A DNA stretch of 26,779 nt from Candidatus Methylarchaceae archaeon HK01M (GCA_024256245.1 JAKLZD010000150.1:1-26779), one strand, 5' to 3'. Positions 1-7,523 are shown, counted from the first letter of the stretch. Notes: generated by a model not told the origin, from the letters alone. Translations and numbers: made by a program.

Positions 1-401
1 ATTAGAGGGCCTGCTAGAGAGATTATACCATTTTCTCTCCTGCTGATGCCGAGACCTAAACTAAAGGAAATTGGTACGATGTATACCGCTCCAGGAGCGG
101 CGAAGATTATCTGTCCTCCCGAGACCAAAGCGAAAAATAAGGCAAGGACCAACCCTAAAGGCCAGATTCTGAACTCTGCCAAGTATCGGTATCTTTGAGC
201 TACAAATTTATGGGCCAACTCATGGCCTATGAACCCCGCACCCAGAGTCAATAGAGATATAGTGAGAGAGCTTATGAATGAGTTTAGAGGCGAGTTTATG
301 TATAGTCCCTGCATAGAGAAAGCTACCCCAAGTACGATCCATGCTATCAAAAGATGCTGAATCTCAGTCCAACTTATTGTTCCTCTCTTCTTAAAAGCCA
401 T
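1..401 (-). CDS. Site-2 protease family (M50) intramembrane metalloprotease, C-terminal part outside the window
   Basis: Partial gene: it starts with ATG at 401 and runs off the left edge, so only the first 133 codons are visible. The product is a polytopic membrane protein with hydrophobic segments at about residues 17-33, 43-60 and 80-95. The zinc-binding motif HELAH is at residues 60-64, inside a membrane segment. The segment ISLAGPL sits at the window edge; M50 proteases carry a similar conserved element before the second metal-ligand motif. Known family role: cleavage of membrane-bound substrates within the bilayer, in signalling or quality control. The third metal ligand would lie beyond the edge, so activity cannot be confirmed. 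It lies 57 bp downstream of nnr on the same strand. The substrate cannot be inferred. Confidence 0.85.
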   Translation of the reverse strand, partial: MAFKKRGTISWTEIQHLLIAWIVLGVAFSMQGLYINSPLNSFISSLTISLLTLGAGFIGHELAHKFVAQRYRYLAEFRIWPLGLVLALFFALVSGGQIIFAAPGAVYIVPISFSLGLGISRRENGIISLAGPL

Positions 402-458
402 TGCAACCAAAACCGATCTATAATAGCGGTTTAAAGCTCTTTCTTAAGAAGTTCATCT

Positions 459-1988
459 TTAGGTGGGGGCATCGAATTTCTTCAACACCTCATGAATCTT
501 ATCTATAACATCGGTTGCCATTATATGGTATCCCCTATCCCTTACAGCTAGGTCTCCAGCAGATCCAGATATGAAGGCACCGGCACAGGCAGCTCTAAAG
601 GGCGTTATCCCCCAAGCTAATAATGTAGCTACTATGCCGGACAGTATATCTCCCGTCCCACCAGTAGTCATACCTGGGTTTCCAGTCAGATTTATCTTGA
701 AATGATTGCCATCAGATATTATATCTTCGTGACCCTTCAAGAGTATAGTTATGCCCAATCTCTTTGCCTCTTTCTTGACATGTTTTATCCTCTCCTCTAA
801 AGCATCTGGGGGCGCCATCATGCTGTGTGTAACGATCTCGAACTCTCCTGCATGGGGGGTGAGCACTGCGGGATAACTTTGTAAGCAAGTAGGGTCCTTT
901 GATAGAGCTTTTAGAGCATCGGCATCGATCAACATAGGCTTATCCTTTCCAACTGTTTTCATAAAGCTCAAAATAGCGTCTTTCGTCTCTCCTTCCAACC
1001 CAAGACCTGGACCTGCTATTATACTCGAGCAACGCTCTGCCAAATTCTTCAACTCTGGCAGATCCTCTGATGTGAGGTAATCTTCCCCTAACCTTCTAAC
1101 TATGAGGTTTGGGGAGAAGGATCGGATTACATGAGCCACGCTCCTTGGTGCAGCTATGATTGCTATATCAGCGCCTGTACGGAGAGCTGCAAGGGCTGCC
1201 AAAGTTGGTGCCCCAGAGTACTCTTTGCTCCCTCCTACTATTAATAAACGACCAAAATCTCCTTTCTTTGAAAATTTATTCCTTGGCTTTATAGAATAAC
1301 GTACATCCCCGGGTCCAGCTACGATCTCAGCCTCTTGTGGCATACCTATTGAAGATACGATTAAATCACCAGTTATACTACTTTTATCTGCCAATCCAAC
1401 CTTTATTTTATGCAGAGTTACAGTGATGTCTGCGATCACACATTTATCGTGAACATCGCCAGTTAAGGGGTCTAGACCAGAAGGTACATCGACAGCAACT
1501 TTAAAGCCCTTCGATGAATTGATCATATCTATGGCCGATGAGAAAGGCTCTCTTATCTTTCCCCTGATCCCTGTTCCAAATATAGCATCGACTATGATGT
1601 CTGCTTCCTCTATTTCACTCTTTAATTTGATCAATGAATCGGTATCGGGTGTCAGAGCATACCTAAGGCCGATCTTCATCTTCTCTATTACTTTCCAGTT
1701 CGCTAAAGCCTCATCGGTTTTTATGTCCTTAACTCTTCCTAAAAGGATGACATTTACCTTCGCTTTATTAGATAGATGCCTTGCACATACGAGACCGTCT
1801 CCTCCGTTATTCCCAGTCCCAGCCATGACTACAACTTTTTTACCTGAGATCTTCTTCAGCTTCTCCCCTACGATCTCTGCGATGCCTTTCCCTGCATTTT
1901 CCATTAAGAGGATCCTTGGCACTCCAAGATGCTCTGAATTCTCATCAGCTATTGTCATCTCTTCTGGCGTGATCGTTTTCATGATCAT
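459..1988 (-). CDS. nnr: Bifunctional NAD(P)H-hydrate epimerase / ADP-dependent NAD(P)H-hydrate dehydratase
   Basis: Cytosolic metabolite-repair enzyme that restores damaged NADHX and NADPHX. The N-terminal YjeF_N epimerase domain covers about residues 1-215, with GTGNNGGDG at 57-65 and VDVPSGLDPLTG at 167-178. The C-terminal ribokinase-like dehydratase domain covers about 235-505, with GDFGRLLIVGG at 243-253, LTPHAGEF at 376-383 and the nucleotide-site motif GGTGDILSG at 443-451, including the expected catalytic Asp447. The 509 residues match the usual length of the fused form. ATG at 1988 is used; a second ATG two codons later (1982) is equally possible and neither has a Shine-Dalgarno sequence. 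A TATA-like element near 2025 lies upstream. Both domains look intact, so both activities are expected. Confidence 0.95.
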   Translation of the reverse strand: MIMKTITPEEMTIADENSEHLGVPRILLMENAGKGIAEIVGEKLKKISGKKVVVMAGTGNNGGDGLVCARHLSNKAKVNVILLGRVKDIKTDEALANWKVIEKMKIGLRYALTPDTDSLIKLKSEIEEADIIVDAIFGTGIRGKIREPFSSAIDMINSSKGFKVAVDVPSGLDPLTGDVHDKCVIADITVTLHKIKVGLADKSSITGDLIVSSIGMPQEAEIVAGPGDVRYSIKPRNKFSKKGDFGRLLIVGGSKEYSGAPTLAALAALRTGADIAIIAAPRSVAHVIRSFSPNLIVRRLGEDYLTSEDLPELKNLAERCSSIIAGPGLGLEGETKDAILSFMKTVGKDKPMLIDADALKALSKDPTCLQSYPAVLTPHAGEFEIVTHSMMAPPDALEERIKHVKKEAKRLGITILLKGHEDIISDGNHFKINLTGNPGMTTGGTGDILSGIVATLLAWGITPFRAACAGAFISGSAGDLAVRDRGYHIMATDVIDKIHEVLKKFDAPT

Positions 1989-2019
1989 AAGAATATTGAG
2001 ACTATTATTTAATTAATTT

Positions 2020-2031
2020 TTATTTATAAAA
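2020..2031 (-). promoter_or_regulatory. Candidate TATA box of nnr
   Basis: Read on the minus strand this is TTTTATAAATAA, in a very AT-rich 96-bp gap. Its centre is about 37 bp upstream of the nnr ATG, predicting a leader of roughly 10 nucleotides if transcription starts about 27 bp downstream. The AT richness of the whole gap makes the exact choice uncertain. Confidence 0.4.
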
Positions 2032-2062
2032 AATATCTAGTTAAAAATGATTATTAACTGAG

Positions 2063-2069
2063 AAAAAAA
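2063..2069 (-). terminator. Oligo-T tract after the riboflavin operon
   Basis: Seven consecutive T residues on the minus strand, about 16 bp after the arfB stop codon. Archaeal RNA polymerase terminates at such U-tracts without needing a hairpin, so this is the probable end of the riboflavin operon transcript. It is inferred from position and composition only. Confidence 0.4.
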
Positions 2070-2084
2070 TTAAGTTAATTAATT

Positions 2085-2834
2085 TTAAAGGTCGCCCACG
2101 ATTACAGCGATCCTTTCGACTAGATCTTCTAAAAGCAACTTTCCCTTCTCTGCAGAGGCTTTAGTGGGTGAGCCGATCACCCCGGAATCGCTTACCTCCT
2201 TCATCCTCCAAGCAAATGAGAACCCTTCTTCTGCTGCCTCTAATCGAAGATAAGGACGAAACTTGGGAGATTCGTCTGCACATCTCTCCGTCCTTACATT
2301 TTCGGGACAGATGGTGAACATCAAAGAAGTCTCAACTTCATCGGCATGTCCCGCGTCTCCTCTTGGAGACTCCCTTATCTTATCGAAGACCTTCTCAACC
2401 ATGTTCAATAATGTAAAGGAGTATAACGAAATGTCCAGATCGTTTTTGATGGACTGAATAGCACTCTCTATAATTGCTTTATTGCCACCATGACCGTTTA
2501 TGATGAAGATCTTCTTGAAGCCGTTTTGGGCCAAACTTGAGCATACATCTTCCAGAAGGATTGACAGCGTCAGAGGCTTCAAAGATATGGTTCCTGGGAA
2601 GTCCATATGCTCAATAGAGAAACCGAAGTTTATTGGCGGGGTCAATGCGATATTTAATTTTTCAGCAACCCTTTTAGCTACTTCAAAGGCTATGATCGTA
2701 TCTGTAGAGAGTGGTAGATGTGGGCCATGTTGCTCAAGACTTCCTATTGGGATCAAGACTTTATCAGTTATATTCCTTAGATCATCCACTTCTTGCCAAG
2801 TTAGATCGGGAAGGTAGTTCTTCAATAAATTCAC
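2085..2834 (-). CDS. arfB: Creatininase-family FAPy deformylase of archaeal riboflavin synthesis (ArfB)
   Basis: Predicted to remove formate from 2-amino-5-formylamino-6-ribosylaminopyrimidinone 5'-phosphate, the product of GTP cyclohydrolase III. The 249-residue creatininase fold carries the expected metal-site motifs: GSLEQHGPHLPLSTD at 31-45 (Glu34, His36, Asp45), NGHGGN at 113-118 and GHADEVETS at 162-170. Creatininase relatives include creatinine amidohydrolases and MftE-type peptidases, so the specific assignment comes from the operon: it is the last gene of a run with arfA, arfC, ribH, ribC and ribB. The start is GTG at 2834, overlapping the arfC stop as GTGA, which suggests translational coupling. 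Confidence 0.88.
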   Translation of the reverse strand: MNLLKNYLPDLTWQEVDDLRNITDKVLIPIGSLEQHGPHLPLSTDTIIAFEVAKRVAEKLNIALTPPINFGFSIEHMDFPGTISLKPLTLSILLEDVCSSLAQNGFKKIFIINGHGGNKAIIESAIQSIKNDLDISLYSFTLLNMVEKVFDKIRESPRGDAGHADEVETSLMFTICPENVRTERCADESPKFRPYLRLEAAEEGFSFAWRMKEVSDSGVIGSPTKASAEKGKLLLEDLVERIAVIVGDL

Positions 2835-3505
2835 CTTAAAGGTCTATATCTTAAGACTAATTCATCCCCAAACCGTTTCACTTCGAAGAGTTTCACTCGA
2901 AATCCTTCATCTATTTTTGCCACCCCATCGCCTTCGACCAGAGTTACCGAATCTCTTCCCCCAATGATAAATGGGCATATAGTGACAATTAACTCATCGA
3001 ACAAATTCTGGTTGATGAAACTCCAGTTGATGTTACCTCCACCTTCTACAAGTACCTTTCTTATACCCATATCTTTAAGTTTCTTGAGTAATATCTTTAG
3101 ATCGACCTTTTTTCCCTCTCCACATACTATTACCTTTACTCCAGCCCTCTCAAGATTCTTTACTCGATCTTCTGGTGCTTTGCTGGTGGTCGAGATCAGG
3201 GTAGGAGAGTTCGAGGAGATTACCCTTGATTCGACAGGTATCCTCGCTCTGCTATCTAACACCACCCTCATGGGGTTCTTTCCTTCACAATACCTAACCG
3301 TTAAAGATGGATCGTCGACTAGAACTGTATTTATACCAACAATTATAGCGTCCACAGATGCTCTAAGCTCATGTACCCTTACAAGGTCTTGTTTGCTAGA
3401 TATCTTAGAGTCCTCTGTCTTTGTCGCGATCTTACCATCTAGAGTCATGGCTGCATTCAAGATAACATAAGGTCTATCATTATTCAGATTCTTGGAGAGA
3501 ACCAT
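2831..3505 (-). CDS. arfC: 2,5-diamino-6-ribosylamino-pyrimidinone 5'-phosphate reductase (ArfC, RibD reductase-domain type)
   Basis: NADPH-dependent reductase that opens the ribosyl ring to the ribityl side chain, following ArfB in the archaeal pathway. It is a stand-alone RibD C-terminal (DHFR-like) domain of 224 residues with no N-terminal deaminase domain. Family motifs visible: NAAMTLDGKIA at 17-27, VGINTVLVDDPSLTVR at 56-71, VVLDSRARIP at 81-90, LVEGGGNINWSF at 152-163 and IIGGRDSVTLVEG at 180-192. The ATG at 3505 lies inside the 3' end of the amidohydrolase gene (26-bp overlap), and the stop overlaps arfB by 4 bp. The missing deaminase domain matters: that step must come from another gene (see the adjacent amidohydrolase). 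Confidence 0.92.
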   Translation of the reverse strand: MVLSKNLNNDRPYVILNAAMTLDGKIATKTEDSKISSKQDLVRVHELRASVDAIIVGINTVLVDDPSLTVRYCEGKNPMRVVLDSRARIPVESRVISSNSPTLISTTSKAPEDRVKNLERAGVKVIVCGEGKKVDLKILLKKLKDMGIRKVLVEGGGNINWSFINQNLFDELIVTICPFIIGGRDSVTLVEGDGVAKIDEGFRVKLFEVKRFGDELVLRYRPLR

Positions 3506-4718
3506 AGACTATCTCGCCTCCTACCATCACGGCTTGGATATCGTCAGGTCGGACCCTATGAACGATCGAGTTGATGGGGTCTTTTGCCGACTTGAGGTTT
3601 TTGGTATTCATATTTATAAATACAGCATCAGCCCTTTTCCCCTCCTCTATCGACCCAATTTCTTTATCCAATTTCAGAGCCTTTGCAGCGTTGATCGTAA
3701 CCATCTTCATTATATCCTTAGACGATACCGTTGAAGACTCTCTCTCCAAGGCCCTTAAAATCCGTGATGTGTAGTCCATCTCACGAAATAGGTCTGTAGA
3801 GTTGAGCATAACGTTGTCGGTACCCAGAGCAACGGTTATACCACTTTTGATCATCGAGCTTATTGGCGGAATCCCTAAACCCAAGATCGAGTTGGCTCTT
3901 GGACAGCATACAACGGGGATCTTTGCATTTGAGACAAGCTCTATATCTTCTTCTCTGGCTTGAGTAAGATGGACGAGAAAATCTAGATCGATATTCTTTA
4001 AAGCACGCTCGACCTCGCTTCTATGAAAATTTCTCATTGAAAAATTCATAGAATATCTGTCTTCACATGTATGAATAGCGAATATCTTCCTTCCCCTGAC
4101 CAACCTTGATATCTCCTTCATAGATCGATCAGTATATTCGTTGGGACCACTTAGCCCTAACCCATCACATATCTTTAAGACTTCTTCTACTTCACGAACC
4201 TTTTCATCTGGCATGGGAGAGTCCGTTACAACCTCTTCTTCACTGAAATAGTAATCTGGTCTTCCAAGAATTATCGCCCTGATCTTCACTCCTTTAAGGG
4301 CGCTCTTTAAGAGCACCACCCCTTTTTTTCCTCCTTCACGAAAATCAGCAAATGTTGTAACGCCACACCTTAACATATCCAATGCCGAGTCTCTCATCGA
4401 TTTAAGGATTAGACTTTCAGGTACTGAATCCAGTAGCTTATGCTTTAATCCAGTCTTGGGACGGAAAAGCTCTTTGAGAGAACTGCCTATTCCTACATCC
4501 TTTGCAAAAGAGTCGCCTAGATGTGTATGGGCATCTATCAGACCTGGGATTGCAACCATATCTTTCCATTTATACCTGACACATCTCGATCGATTCTGTG
4601 GATTACCTTCCCTAACGTCCGTAAAACGACCATCATTTATCCTTATGAAGGCCTTCTCCATTACCTCTAAGTTCTGGCCTACTAGTGCAGTTACTCCTTC
4701 GATTATAGAATCGTTCAT
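3480..4718 (-). CDS. Amidohydrolase of the cytosine/adenosine deaminase branch; candidate riboflavin-pathway pyrimidine deaminase
   Basis: Metal-dependent hydrolase of 412 residues with the full active-site set of the deaminase branch: PGLIDAHTHLGDS at 58-70 (His64, His66), AIHTCED at 214-220 (His216, Glu219), LVHLT at 248-252 (His250) and LGTDN at 298-302 (Asp301). The C-terminal segment GSIEEGKRADAVFI, at about 355-368, is the usual end of the composite beta-sandwich. The gene is wedged inside the riboflavin operon, overlapping arfA by 4 bp upstream (ATGA) and arfC by 26 bp downstream. Inference: it could deaminate the diaminopyrimidine ribityl phosphate, a step for which no RibD/Rib2-type deaminase is encoded here. 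Alternatives within the same family are 5'-deoxyadenosine, SAH or MTA deaminase. The superfamily is certain; the substrate is not. Confidence 0.85.
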   Translation of the reverse strand: MNDSIIEGVTALVGQNLEVMEKAFIRINDGRFTDVREGNPQNRSRCVRYKWKDMVAIPGLIDAHTHLGDSFAKDVGIGSSLKELFRPKTGLKHKLLDSVPESLILKSMRDSALDMLRCGVTTFADFREGGKKGVVLLKSALKGVKIRAIILGRPDYYFSEEEVVTDSPMPDEKVREVEEVLKICDGLGLSGPNEYTDRSMKEISRLVRGRKIFAIHTCEDRYSMNFSMRNFHRSEVERALKNIDLDFLVHLTQAREEDIELVSNAKIPVVCCPRANSILGLGIPPISSMIKSGITVALGTDNVMLNSTDLFREMDYTSRILRALERESSTVSSKDIMKMVTINAAKALKLDKEIGSIEEGKRADAVFINMNTKNLKSAKDPINSIVHRVRPDDIQAVMVGGEIVYGSLQESE

Positions 4719-5479
4719 AACAAAATATCTGACAGTTTGTGAACGGGTCCTTTCGCCTTACGATCCCTGATCATGTCCAACCCTTGAGTGGCAAGCTCCA
4801 TGGCTTTTCGCCCAGTTCTAGCTACACCGATACCTGCTTTTAGCATTAGATCGAAATCCTTGCTTACCATCGAAAGAATTTCCTCGACTTCCCTCTCTGA
4901 GACACCGTTCGCTACTGCCATGAAGTTGTCTCCGCCACAGAAGAAAGTTAGGGCTTTATGGTTCAGGAAGAGCTCACTTAACTTTACATTTAATCTATTG
5001 ATCATCAACGCTGTATCGTAAGCTGGTAATCTATAGGTGAATCTGTCTGTCATATCATCTACATCTACATGGACTATCTGTACGCTATATTCGTAGAGCC
5101 TACTCAATCCACCCGGCATTATCTTCTTTACGCCTCTGCTTTTACTACATTTCTGTAAGGCTCTTGTAGCCATCTCCAATGCATTGTACGGTGTTTCACC
5201 CACCCCGATGCCCATGCTTATGGTGAAGGGGTAATTCTTTGATATTTCTTCTTGAATTTTTATGTGATCCTCCAAGGGAATGCCATTACTGACAGCCACC
5301 ATTTCATCAAAGCGATTGTAGAAGACTGCTCCCCCTCTCTCTGCAAAGGATCTCTGTAGATGAGCATGAAGCTGAGACTGAAGTATCTGTAATCTGTACT
5401 CTCTGTCATTACCAAGCTCAAGAGTCCATGGGCCGTAGTTGTCTATCCTAATCAAGGTCATATGCACTTTGTCGCTCAT
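4715..5479 (-). CDS. arfA: GTP cyclohydrolase III (ArfA), first step of archaeal riboflavin/F420 synthesis
   Basis: Converts GTP to the formylaminopyrimidine nucleotide (FAPy) without releasing formate, which ArfB then removes. The 254 residues match the usual GCH III length, with two tandem nucleotidyl-cyclase-like halves. The first half begins TLIRIDNYGPWTLELGNDRE at 8-27, a diagnostic stretch. The second half contains VHVDVDDMTDR at 136-146 and the FFCGGDNFMAVANG motif at 179-192. ATG at 5479 is 1 bp after the ribH stop. The 3' end overlaps the amidohydrolase ATG by 4 bp. No alternative family fits. Confidence 0.95.
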   Translation of the reverse strand: MSDKVHMTLIRIDNYGPWTLELGNDREYRLQILQSQLHAHLQRSFAERGGAVFYNRFDEMVAVSNGIPLEDHIKIQEEISKNYPFTISMGIGVGETPYNALEMATRALQKCSKSRGVKKIMPGGLSRLYEYSVQIVHVDVDDMTDRFTYRLPAYDTALMINRLNVKLSELFLNHKALTFFCGGDNFMAVANGVSEREVEEILSMVSKDFDLMLKAGIGVARTGRKAMELATQGLDMIRDRKAKGPVHKLSDILL

Positions 5480-5480
5480 G

Positions 5481-5939
5481 CTAATCTACCATGGCTGGAT
5501 ATTGAGTAACTTTCATCTCTTCCAGCATTCTCATACGCCTCACCATCTTGACTGCAGCTTCGACAGCCCTCTTTGCATACTCATCTATACGCTCCATGCC
5601 TTGAATCCTAGTCATGCCAGGTCCTGAAACTCCAAGAGATACCGGCTTTCTATACTGGATCGATAGATCGGTTATCTTTCTCGTTACATGTTGCGCTATG
5701 ATCTCATCATGCTTCGTCTCACCTTCTACGATCGCCCCAAGGGTCACTACAGCATTCACATCCTTCTTCTCTAGCAAAGATTGGATTAACAGGGGCATAT
5801 CGAAGGACCCGGGTGCTTTGCAGATGTACGTGATCTGGGCTCCTAAGAATGTAGCATGCTCTTTGGCCCTCTCAAGCATAAGGTAAGAGATATCGAAGTT
5901 GAACTCAGATACGACCAGAGCTACTTGCATCTTCTCCAT
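5481..5939 (-). CDS. ribH: 6,7-dimethyl-8-ribityllumazine synthase
   Basis: Condenses 5-amino-6-ribitylaminouracil with 3,4-dihydroxy-2-butanone 4-phosphate. Motifs in the 152-residue protein: SEFNFDIS at 11-18, APGSFDMP at 42-49 (phosphate/substrate loop) and GAIVEGETKHDEII at 68-81 with the catalytic His77. GVSGPGMT at 103-110 corresponds to the conserved C-terminal region. The ATG at 5939 is preceded by a near-perfect Shine-Dalgarno sequence, and the stop is 1 bp from the arfA start. Family enzymes form pentamers or 60-mer capsids; this cannot be told from sequence. It is archaeal in type and shares operon and substrates with RibB and RibC. Confidence 0.96.
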   Translation of the reverse strand: MEKMQVALVVSEFNFDISYLMLERAKEHATFLGAQITYICKAPGSFDMPLLIQSLLEKKDVNAVVTLGAIVEGETKHDEIIAQHVTRKITDLSIQYRKPVSLGVSGPGMTRIQGMERIDEYAKRAVEAAVKMVRRMRMLEEMKVTQYPAMVD

Positions 5940-5947
5940 TCATTTAT

Positions 5948-5956
5948 TCACCTCCT
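5948..5956 (-). promoter_or_regulatory. Strong ribosome binding site of ribH
   Basis: The minus strand reads AGGAGGTGA, a nearly full complement to the 16S rRNA 3' end, 8 nucleotides before the ATG at 5939. It settles the start against an out-of-frame ATG at 5943. It lies over the last codons of ribC (stop at 5955-5957), so ribH is translated within the polycistronic mRNA. Confidence 0.8.
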
Positions 5957-6425
5957 ACAGTTTTATCGGCCCGACATCTGGCAATCCTTGGCGCTTGCCC
6001 ATACCAGCATCTTTAATGAGCTCTTCTGGCTTGAAGAGGATTTTAAGTACATTATGAGCATGCTTTTCAGCCCTATTTCTTGCTATTTCATATAACTCAT
6101 GATTGTCTTTTGCTTCATCTTCATGTACGAATACCTCTATTAAATGCTTGTTCGTCATGAGCTGAGCCATCATAAGACCTGTAGAAGCGACTTGGGCACT
6201 TTGCTTATCTAATGGATGTGGTCCAGGCATACCAAAAACCATCAAAGCATCACAATTCTTCTCTTCAAAAAGCTTTTTTGCTGCCACAGGCAGATCTTTT
6301 ATGCCAGGCACTGTGTATCTTATAATCTTGACATTCCCATACTGCCTCAAAACATTCATAGCAAACTTGGCCATGTTTACCCTTGCAAAGGTTGTGTCAG
6401 CAATCCCTATTTTTGCACTCCTCAA
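5955..6425 (-). CDS. ribC: Archaeal-type riboflavin synthase
   Basis: Catalyses dismutation of two lumazine molecules to riboflavin and 5-amino-6-ribitylaminouracil. This is the archaeal (MJ1184-like) enzyme, related to lumazine synthase and unlike bacterial RibE. Diagnostic segments: KIGIADTTFARVNMA at 5-19, VPGIKDLPVAAKKL at 39-52, QLMTNKHLIEVFVHEDEA at 88-105 and the C-terminal RQGLPDVGPIKL at 145-156. The start is TTG at 6425, overlapping the ribB stop as TTGA, with a GAGGGGT ribosome binding site just upstream. The 156 residues match the family length. Confidence 0.94.
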   Translation of the reverse strand: MRSAKIGIADTTFARVNMAKFAMNVLRQYGNVKIIRYTVPGIKDLPVAAKKLFEEKNCDALMVFGMPGPHPLDKQSAQVASTGLMMAQLMTNKHLIEVFVHEDEAKDNHELYEIARNRAEKHAHNVLKILFKPEELIKDAGMGKRQGLPDVGPIKL

Positions 6426-7156
6426 GTTTTACCCCTCATCTGAATTTTATAATAGCTTGCTACTTCGTAACCTTCTATGAAAGGGATACCATGTATTTTT
6501 GCGTAATCTTGGGCTGATTTAGGTGGCAGAGATCTGTGACTTCTATCATCGAGCATCTCGCATATGACCGTTACAGGGGTGAGGCCTGCCAATTGGGCAA
6601 GATAGACAGAGAGCTCTGTATGTCCTACCCTATTAGAGATGAGGCCATCAGAGGCAATCAGAAGCTGCACGTGGCCCGGTGCCCTAAAATTCGAGGCGAA
6701 ACGATACTCGACATCATCAAGACCTTGTATTGCAAAGTCACAAAGTCTGGCTATCTTTTTGATAGTGAGTGCTCGATCAAGATCTGTAATCCCTGTAAAC
6801 GTTCTTCTATGATTAACAGAAATGGAAAAGGTCGACCTTCCATAAGATGCTTGAGAATTGATAAGTTCTAGAAGATGAGGATACTTTTCACCAGCAATCT
6901 GAAGAACGTCCGACATGTATGGTAGCCCCAACTTTCTTGCTGTATCGAATCTCATAGCTACGCATATGAGGCCCCCCGCATCCTTACGCATCCTCCTGAT
7001 ATGGTCGGGAGTAACATTTTGAGCAGCGATCACCATGTCCGTCTCGTTCTCTCTATCATCCATATCATGCATAAGTACGATCTTTCCTTGTTTTAGGGTC
7101 GAGATGGCATCTTTTATAGTGGAAGATCGACTATATATCTTTGGCAACATAGCCAT
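6422..7156 (-). CDS. ribB: 3,4-dihydroxy-2-butanone 4-phosphate synthase
   Basis: Makes the four-carbon unit of riboflavin from ribulose 5-phosphate. This is a monofunctional archaeal form of 244 residues with no GTP cyclohydrolase II domain. Motifs: DMDDRENETD at 31-40 (the acidic loop is RENETD rather than bacterial RENEGD), FSISVNHRRTFTGITDLDRA at 110-129, FRAPGHVQLL at 157-166 and RVGHTELSVYLAQLAG at 176-191. It is the first gene of the riboflavin operon. A TATA element centred about 24 bp upstream of the ATG at 7156 predicts a leaderless mRNA, so no leader riboswitch is possible. Confidence 0.95.
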   Translation of the reverse strand: MAMLPKIYSRSSTIKDAISTLKQGKIVLMHDMDDRENETDMVIAAQNVTPDHIRRMRKDAGGLICVAMRFDTARKLGLPYMSDVLQIAGEKYPHLLELINSQASYGRSTFSISVNHRRTFTGITDLDRALTIKKIARLCDFAIQGLDDVEYRFASNFRAPGHVQLLIASDGLISNRVGHTELSVYLAQLAGLTPVTVICEMLDDRSHRSLPPKSAQDYAKIHGIPFIEGYEVASYYKIQMRGKT

Positions 7157-7174
7157 TTTTTTTGGAAGATTTCG

Positions 7175-7185
7175 GATATTTAAGG
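7175..7185 (-). promoter_or_regulatory. TATA box of the riboflavin operon (leaderless)
   Basis: The minus strand reads CTTAAATATCC, centred about 24 bp before the ribB ATG. Archaeal transcription starts about 24-28 bp downstream of the TATA centre, so the mRNA should begin at or next to the start codon. This is the only evident promoter for the seven riboflavin genes, which otherwise overlap or are separated by 1 bp. Confidence 0.6.
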
Positions 7186-7209
7186 ATTACCAATAAAGTA
7201 GAATTTACC

Positions 7210-7220
7210 ACAAAATTTGT
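7210..7220. repeat. Inverted repeat upstream of the riboflavin promoter
   Basis: ACAAA-A-TTTGT, a perfect 5-bp inverted repeat with a single central base, about 25 bp upstream of the riboflavin TATA box. Its place and symmetry suit a small dimeric DNA-binding protein. It could equally be chance in AT-rich DNA. Confidence 0.35.
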
Positions 7221-7523
7221 AATTATTCGGGCCTCAACTTTTATCATTCGATTAATATATATCAAATATACATAGGTTTAGTTCTGTTTTTTACATGTCC
7301 CTTGGTTCAGAAAGCTCACAATTACATTAAGGCTTGAGATAGCAATAAAGCTTCCTCATATCTCTAAACTTGTTCATGAAGGTGATTCCATCACCTACCA
7401 ACTCTCTTTACCCAATATCGGTTCGGAGAATTTAACTAGTTTAACAGCCTTGGACGATTAGCTGGGTAATCTTATAGGCCATATTCCTGACACAAACCTT
7501 TTATTCGCAGAGGATTAAATATT

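Noticed and set aside
1519..2016. A 165-residue plus-strand reading frame over nnr
   Set aside because: No ribosome binding site, no recognisable family, and it lies fully opposite the conserved epimerase domain of Nnr.
2964..3470. A 168-residue plus-strand reading frame over arfC
   Set aside because: Shadow of the reductase gene; composition is rich in Ser, Phe and Ile as expected of an antisense frame, and no motif is present.
4715..5479. GGDEF/diguanylate cyclase reading of the arfA product because of its GGDNF motif
   Set aside because: The protein has the GCH III-specific N-terminal IDNYGPWTLELGNDRE stretch, tandem cyclase-like halves and riboflavin operon context. GCH III is structurally related to cyclases, which explains the resemblance.
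7157..7240. FMN riboswitch in front of the riboflavin operon
   Set aside because: The TATA box lies about 24 bp before the first codon, so there is no room for a leader RNA, and no aptamer-like conserved sequence was seen.
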